Below the pieces are notes generated by a model. It made no database searches. It saw nothing but the letters and a program-made list of their open reading frames with translations, and was not told the origin of the DNA. From Myxococcales bacterium (GTDB lineage Bacteria > Myxococcota > Polyangia > Polyangiales > Polyangiaceae), in the NCBI GenBank assembly GCA_020430865.1, contig JAGQIY010000764.1, forward strand, positions 1 through 10,888: 10,888 bases of DNA, written 5' to 3'. Position numbers and translations under genes: made by a program. Positions 7,447 through 10,888 of this stretch are shown here, in pieces (the stretch's first letter is position 1; each line of letters opens with the position of its first letter).

Positions 7447-7451
7447 CCTCC
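7447..7451 (-). promoter_or_regulatory. Strong ribosome binding site deciding the regulator start
   Basis: The minus strand reads GGAGG at 7451-7447, followed by 8 bases and GTG at 7438-7436. The same GGAGG abuts or overlaps the upstream GTG at 7447-7445, which therefore cannot use it. This places translation start at 7438 rather than 7447. Confidence 0.7.
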
Positions 7452-7754
7452 GCGCACGACTGTCAGGTGTTCACCGAGCGTCGCGACGTCTCGCTGGCCG
7501 CATACGCAGCACGTCGATTCATACCGTCGCTCGCTCGCTCGTGATTGTCTACGGACGTGATGAGAAACTATCCCCGGATGTGGGGGGAAAGGCGATGTCA
7601 GCGACTGATATCGAACGCTGGCCTGGTGTCACGCGTCACGCTGCAGAGTGTTTCAATCCCGTATTGGGGGCTCGAGTCCGGCGATCAAATCCGCTGATTG
7701 GTACTTCGGAATGCGCGCCAGTCTGCGTTCCGCCAGCCCTCAGGGAGCTCGACG

Positions 7755-7770
7755 ATCGAATTCTTTCGAT
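7755..7770. repeat. Perfect inverted repeat ATCGAA-N4-TTCGAT, possible operator
   Basis: ATCGAA (7755-7760) and TTCGAT (7765-7770) flank a 4-base spacer in the intergenic region about 180 bases before arfB and 320 bases before the regulator start. The symmetric 16-base layout is compatible with a dimeric regulator site, but a site this short can arise by chance. Confidence 0.3.
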
Positions 7771-7939
7771 GAGGATATCGAGAGGCTTTTACCCGAATTT
7801 TTCGGGGGTGAGACGCGCCGCGGCCCGTCGAGTTCCGGTGCGCGGCGGCAGGTCGTGAGTCGATGAGCTATGTTCCGCGCCCCGGCAGCGGCGGGGCGGC
7901 TCCGAGTGAAGTCCCAAGGGCGCGACGAGGAGTGCCCCC

Positions 7940-7943
7940 GGAG
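7940..7943 (+). promoter_or_regulatory. Ribosome binding site fixing the arfB start
   Basis: GGAG lies 7 bases before ATG at 7951. This supports 7951 rather than the in-frame ATG at 7870, whose extra 27 residues match nothing expected in the family. Confidence 0.6.
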
Positions 7944-7950
7944 TCTTCCA

Positions 7951-8376
7951 ATGGCAGAGTCACTAGAAATAACCACGCGGATAATCATCCCGGCTTCGGA
8001 GCTGAGCTGGTCCGCGGTGCGCGCGTCGGGACCAGGCGGACAGAACGTCAACAAGGTCGCATCCAAGGTCGAGCTGCGCTTCGACGCGGCTCACTCCCTC
8101 GCTCTGAGTGAAGAGACACGAGCCCGACTGATGCAGCTGGCGGGATCACGCGCGACCTTGGATGGGGTGATCGTCATGGTCGTGCAGGACACCCGCGATC
8201 AGCGCCGCAACCTGGAGCTCGCTCGGGAGCGACTCGCAGCGCTGATACGTCAGGCGCTGATACGCCCCAAGCGCCGGCGCCCGACGAAGCCGAGCCGCGC
8301 GGCGAAGGCGCGTCGCCTCGACGCCAAGAAGCGTCAGAGCGACAAGAAGCGCGGTCGTCAGGCGAACTTCGACTAG
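7951..8376 (+). CDS. arfB: ArfB-type ribosome-rescue peptidyl-tRNA hydrolase
   Basis: A 141-residue protein, matching the roughly 140 residues of E. coli ArfB (YaeJ). ArfB enters the empty mRNA channel of ribosomes stalled without a stop codon and hydrolyses the peptidyl-tRNA. The catalytic GGQ is at 29-31 in the context SGPGGQNVNKV, followed by the release-factor-like core (ELRFD at 41-45, DGVIV at 71-75, a helix about 84-104). The C-terminal tail (about 106-138) is strongly basic and carries the family's RRPTKPSRAAKARRLDAKKR-type sequence (109-128), the part that occupies the mRNA channel. The length is too short for RF1/RF2, which have extra codon-recognition domains. The start is ATG 7951 with GGAG 7 bases upstream. 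Its stop lies only 9 bases from that of the convergent M23 peptidase gene, leaving no room for a terminator between them. Confidence 0.95.
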   Translation: MAESLEITTRIIIPASELSWSAVRASGPGGQNVNKVASKVELRFDAAHSLALSEETRARLMQLAGSRATLDGVIVMVVQDTRDQRRNLELARERLAALIRQALIRPKRRRPTKPSRAAKARRLDAKKRQSDKKRGRQANFD

Positions 8377-8385
8377 CAAGCGCCG

Positions 8386-9729
8386 TCAGCGCGACCTGCG
8401 GCGCCGCAACACCACCAGCGCGACGAGCGCGCTCAGGCCAGCGAACGCGCCCAGTGAACCGCCGCGACTCGACAGGGAGACGCGACAGGCGCACCCCGTG
8501 TCCCCGTTGGCGTTGCTGGTCGTCGGACTGAAACCGGTCCCGGCGCTTCCACCCTCGCTCGCCCCGCCGCCCCCAGCGCCTGCGTCGTCTGGCCAACTCC
8601 CTGCGGAACCCCCGGCGCCGCCCGCGGTCCCGCTACCTGCGTTCGCCGCTCCTCCGCTGGTGCTGGCTCCTCCGTCACCGCCGTTGCCAGCGTCTCCGCT
8701 CCCGACCACAGGGGTCCAGCGCAGGTCATCGAATGCCAGCTTTCGTTTCAGACTGTCGTAGTTCTCGCCGGTGTTGTCGCCCAGCGTGACGTAGCGGTCG
8801 TCGCCCTGCGTGAGGGGGTAGACTCCCAGGTTGACCCAGCCCTTCTGCGACGCCTGATTGACGCTCGGAGTGCTCGTCGTGCTGGCGCCGTCGAAGACCT
8901 CGTAGACGGCGTTCTCGGAGCTGGCCTCGCTGCTCGGGATGTGCACCCAGAGCTCGTAGTCCCCAGGTGTATCCACATGAAAATGCCAGCGCCCGTAGGT
9001 CTCGACGCTCGGTGCGTCGGTGGCGAAGGTGTAGTAGTGGTGGTCCCCATGGCCTTCGGCGACGTCCCACCAGTACGTGGTCGCGCGCTCGAAGCACGCA
9101 GGGTCCGCTTCGTCGATTGTCAGCTCGCTGCCATCGAGCCGCGCCTCGCAGCTCGGAGACGGTCCACAGTTGTCGCTGGTCAGGCTCGCGCCCAGGCCTG
9201 GATCGCCGAAGCTGGTGAAGCTGCTGGAGATGCTCTGACACCACCAGGACCCGCAGGTCTGCTGGATCTGGAAATGCAGGTGCGTGCCGCAGATCCAGCC
9301 GCTGTTTCCGACTCGACCCACGACGTCCCCGCGCTTGACTGCTTGTCCGGCCTGGAGCGTCGAGCTGCCGGCCTGGAGGTGCAGGAACAGCGCCTCGGTG
9401 CCGTCGCCGAACGCGATGATCACGTAGTTCGCCTCGTTGGCGTAGGCGGAGTCGCAGCCGTAGGACTGTGAATCCATGCGGATCATGCGCACCGTGCCGT
9501 CCGCTGGAGCGCTGACTTCTCCACCGAGGCCGATCCCGATGTCCCAGGCGTAGGCTCCCTCCGCGGTGTGACTTCCCGTGTTGTGGCCCTGCGTCACGGG
9601 GTAGGTGACGCCGCAGGGCCAGGGCGCGGCGAGCTGGGGCGTTGCGTTGGCCGCGTCTGCGTACAGCGCGCCTAACCCCAAACCCACGATCCAAATCGGC
9701 GCGCGCCGCTTCCGGGAAGTCAGGTTCAT
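8386..9729 (-). CDS. Secreted M23 (LytM) peptidase with golvesin-like domain and MYXO-CTERM anchor
   Basis: A 447-residue exported protein. Signal peptide: Arg/Lys at 6-9, hydrophobic 11-23, likely cleavage after Ala27-Asn-Ala29. The M23 metallopeptidase domain (about 40-160) shows His54 with Asp63 (HTAEGAYAWD), the Gly-rich and APADGTV strand (about 66-80), LFLHLQ with His117, and the metal-binding His150-Leu-His152-Phe; this family cuts peptidoglycan cross-bridges or peptides. Residues about 212-338 resemble a golvesin C-terminal-like beta domain (YWWDVAEG, GDYELWVHIP, VNQ...GWVNLGVY, FDDLRW). A Gly/Ala/Ser linker (343-400) leads to Thr411-Gly-Cys413-Ala-Cys415, a hydrophobic helix (about 425-441) and RRRRSR, which is the MYXO-CTERM pattern processed by a myxosortase for surface display. 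The start is ATG 9729 with a weak GGGA 6 bases upstream; the upstream open frame to 10188 lacks protein-like features. A role in cell-wall remodelling or predation is inference. Confidence 0.88.
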   Translation of the reverse strand: MNLTSRKRRAPIWIVGLGLGALYADAANATPQLAAPWPCGVTYPVTQGHNTGSHTAEGAYAWDIGIGLGGEVSAPADGTVRMIRMDSQSYGCDSAYANEANYVIIAFGDGTEALFLHLQAGSSTLQAGQAVKRGDVVGRVGNSGWICGTHLHFQIQQTCGSWWCQSISSSFTSFGDPGLGASLTSDNCGPSPSCEARLDGSELTIDEADPACFERATTYWWDVAEGHGDHHYYTFATDAPSVETYGRWHFHVDTPGDYELWVHIPSSEASSENAVYEVFDGASTTSTPSVNQASQKGWVNLGVYPLTQGDDRYVTLGDNTGENYDSLKRKLAFDDLRWTPVVGSGDAGNGGDGGASTSGGAANAGSGTAGGAGGSAGSWPDDAGAGGGGASEGGSAGTGFSPTTSNANGDTGCACRVSLSSRGGSLGAFAGLSALVALVVLRRRRSR

Positions 9730-10226
9730 CCTGAGTCCCGGATTGCAAGGCCCGTGCCCAGGACGCCGCTCGGAAACGCTCGTGGTTCGCGTGGCGGAGG
9801 GGCGCGGGTACGTCTGGCCCATGGGTCGGTTGCGCACGCCGACGCGGGGTTTGCACAAGACTTGCACAACCTTTCGGGTCGATTCGTGCAGGCTTCGCCA
9901 ACAAAACCGCGCGGAAAGAGTTGAACCAGCACCAGCCTGATGGCCTGCTCGAGGGCAGGACAGCGGCCCCCATGCCCGGTCGCATCCAGGCAGCCATGGC
10001 GCGCTGCCCGGCCGGTCATCGAGCCGGTCCGTGCGGCCCCTGCAGAATCTTCGCAACCGCGGGCCACCGCGGGCGAAAGGGGGTCCAGCCAAGGCAGTGG
10101 CCCTGCAGTGAGGCGGGCGAGTCCGGGCACCCCAAGCCGCGCCGGACCCGCCAGGCCGTCGAGGAGTTCCTGCGAGGGCTGCTGCCAAGGCTCCTAATCC
10201 TCAAGGAAACGCAAAGGTAACGAAAG
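9730..10226. other. Gene-free region between divergent peptidase and small-protein operon
   Basis: About 500 bases in which open frames on both strands are Arg/Pro/Gly-rich and show no family features or usable starts. It must contain the promoters for the M23 peptidase gene (minus) and the operon at 10227 (plus). The only striking elements are the TTGCACAA direct repeat at 9851-9869 and a tandem ACCGCGGGC pair at 10056-10064 and 10066-10074. No confident sigma-70 or sigma-54 promoter was recognised. Confidence 0.55.
9851..9869. repeat. TTGCACAA direct repeat, 11-base period, possible operator
   Basis: TTGCACAA occurs at 9851-9858 and again exactly at 9862-9869, separated by GAC. The 11-base period places both copies on the same face of the helix. 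It lies 122 bases before the M23 peptidase start and about 360 bases before the small-protein operon. Each copy is also a partial palindrome (TTGYRCAA). Tandem binding of a regulator, or an activator site for the peptidase, is plausible but untested. Confidence 0.45.
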
Positions 10227-10445
10227 ATGACCCAGCAAGACCACATCACCCTCGCAGCTCTGGAGCGCATCGAGCGCGAACTCGAAGAGCAGGATGAGCT
10301 GCTGCGAGGCATGCGGACCGCGATCGCGGCGATGTCCTCCGACGAAGTTCTCTCGCTTCCGTCAGGCTACCTGGCGGAGATCGACGACCTCCTGGCGCAC
10401 GACGTTCGTCAGCCGCCTCCACCCGCGGGAGCGCTGCGCGCCTGA
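10227..10445 (+). CDS. Small acidic helical protein, unknown function
   Basis: A 72-residue protein, not recognised. Residues about 8-36 form a highly charged amphipathic helix (LAALERIERELEEQDELLRGMR) with heptad-like spacing, suggesting a short coiled coil; a second helical part follows (37-58), and the C-terminus has a Pro run (63-66). There is no signal peptide or membrane segment. AAAGG at 10213-10217 lies 9 bases before the ATG, a reasonable ribosome binding site. The next gene starts 29 bases after the stop, so the two form an operon. Size and helicity would fit a chaperone, a co-component or a small structural subunit, but nothing singles one out. Confidence 0.68.
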   Translation: MTQQDHITLAALERIERELEEQDELLRGMRTAIAAMSSDEVLSLPSGYLAEIDDLLAHDVRQPPPPAGALRA

Positions 10446-10474
10446 TCACAACATTGCCACACGGAGAATAAGAG

Positions 10475-10888
10475 ATGAGCATCGACCCCACCAATGCCGC
10501 CACGGCAGTCGCTCTCGACACCGGATACACCGTCACCCCCGACCAGCTGGGACCGGATGCGCTGATGATGTACCTGGAGACTCGCTTGAACAGTCTCGAC
10601 TCGCAGATCGACGGCATCTTCAAGAAGCAGAAGAACATCGAGTCGATTCGAAAGGCACTGAGCCAGATCACCAACGCGCTGGCCAAGCTGGATGACGACA
10701 CCTCGACCAAGGACCTGAAGAAGTCCGAGAAGGACGTGGAGGTCTGCTCGGGTGTGGAGAAGGAGATCGAGAACGCGATCGACCAGATCGCCGATATCGA
10801 CCCGGCGCTTGCACAGAAGATGCGAACCGACCTCAGGGCGGAGGGGCAGATCCTCTACGTGAAGGACGGCAAGTACTACACGCGGGAG
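10475..10888 (+). CDS. Helical coiled-coil-like protein, unknown function, cut by window edge
   Basis: The frame is open from ATG 10475 to the last base (138 codons), with no stop, so the gene continues outside the window. GGAG at 10463-10466 lies 8 bases before the ATG. After a disordered, Ala/Thr-rich N-terminus (1-25), residues about 27-75 (DALMMYLETRLNSLDSQIDG, then Phe49 to Leu72) form long amphipathic helices, followed by a Lys/Asp/Glu-rich helical stretch (78-108) and a more folded end (ILYVKDGKYYTRE at 126-138). One cysteine (91) is present; there is no signal peptide. Lysine and glutamate content is higher than in the rest of the window. The overall look recalls helical secreted filament or translocator proteins of type III secretion systems, but that is only a resemblance, and no family signature was identified. 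Confidence 0.7.
   Translation, partial: MSIDPTNAATAVALDTGYTVTPDQLGPDALMMYLETRLNSLDSQIDGIFKKQKNIESIRKALSQITNALAKLDDDTSTKDLKKSEKDVEVCSGVEKEIENAIDQIADIDPALAQKMRTDLRAEGQILYVKDGKYYTRE

Larger units (their letters stand above)
7452..7950. other. Gene-free region between divergent regulator and arfB
   Basis: About 500 bases with no convincing gene: the open frames here are short, lack credible start signals and overlap each other. Base composition is visibly less GC-rich than in the genes. It must hold the promoters of the LuxR-type regulator (minus) and arfB (plus), but no clear -35/-10 pair was found. Small repeats seen are TCGC three times in tandem (7527-7538), a tandem GTCACGC heptamer (7628-7641), an inverted repeat at 7755-7770 and a short hairpin CCCGAA-TTT-TTCGGG (7792-7806). 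Confidence 0.6.

Noticed and set aside
7648..7700. tRNA-like stretch containing CTCGAGTCC
   Set aside because: It resembles a T-arm only superficially; no acceptor stem, anticodon arm or D-arm can be built around it.
7792..7806. CCCGAA-TTT-TTCGGG hairpin as a terminator
   Set aside because: It has a 3-base loop, no T run on either side, and no gene ending nearby.
6866..7858. 330-codon plus-strand frame crossing the regulator start and the intergenic region
   Set aside because: Half is antisense to the regulator gene, and the rest shows no family features and no ribosome binding site.
7870..7950. Earlier in-frame ATG for arfB
   Set aside because: The 27 extra residues do not resemble the family; ATG 7951 has GGAG at proper spacing and gives the usual protein length.
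9730..10188. Long N-terminal extension of the M23 peptidase frame
   Set aside because: A good signal peptide starts at the ATG at 9729; the extension is Arg/Pro/Gly-rich and would bury the signal sequence.

Overview
The window is GC-rich and looks like the chromosome of a myxobacterium, most likely of the Polyangiales type. Three features support this: lipobox proteins followed by Gly/Ser-rich linkers and Cys-rich modules, a secreted peptidase ending in a MYXO-CTERM-like tail (Gly-Cys-x-Cys, membrane helix, Arg cluster), and one-component regulators joined to TolB-like and TPR domains. No mobile element, CRISPR array, tRNA or rRNA was seen. The taxonomic call is inference from protein style, not from a marker gene.

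Left part (1-5404). An FG-GAP repeat lipoprotein (43-2439, minus) lies downstream of a predicted atypical kinase with HipA / phosphatidylinositol-kinase-like motifs (2588-3625, minus). The kinase-like gene is divergent from a calcineurin-like metallophosphoesterase (3624-4538, plus), and the two ATG codons share one CATG. The phosphoesterase overlaps by 4 bases a lipoprotein with a formylglycine-generating-enzyme (SUMF1) fold that seems to lack the catalytic cysteines (4535-5404, plus). A putative phosphotransfer enzyme and a putative phosphate-removing enzyme thus sit head to head; any functional link is a hypothesis.

Middle (5441-8376). On the minus strand, a LuxR-type HTH + TolB-like + TPR regulator (5981-7438) is followed by a 149-residue alpha/beta protein, possibly SpoIIAA/STAS-like (5441-5890). 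A roughly 500-base gene-free region separates the regulator from arfB, the ribosome-rescue peptidyl-tRNA hydrolase (7951-8376, plus).

Right part (8386-10888). A secreted M23 (LytM-type) peptidase with a golvesin-like domain, Gly/Ala linker and MYXO-CTERM-like anchor (8386-9729, minus) is separated by another 500-base gap from two small plus-strand genes for helical, charged proteins (10227-10445 and 10475 to beyond the window edge). The gap holds a striking TTGCACAA direct repeat with 11-base spacing. The two small genes look like the start of an operon whose identity cannot be settled here; one untested possibility is a secretion-type (translocator or chaperone) locus.

Overall the window is mostly cell-envelope and regulatory accessory genes plus one housekeeping rescue factor. 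The best candidates for something undescribed are the kinase-like/phosphoesterase pair and the operon that begins at the right edge.
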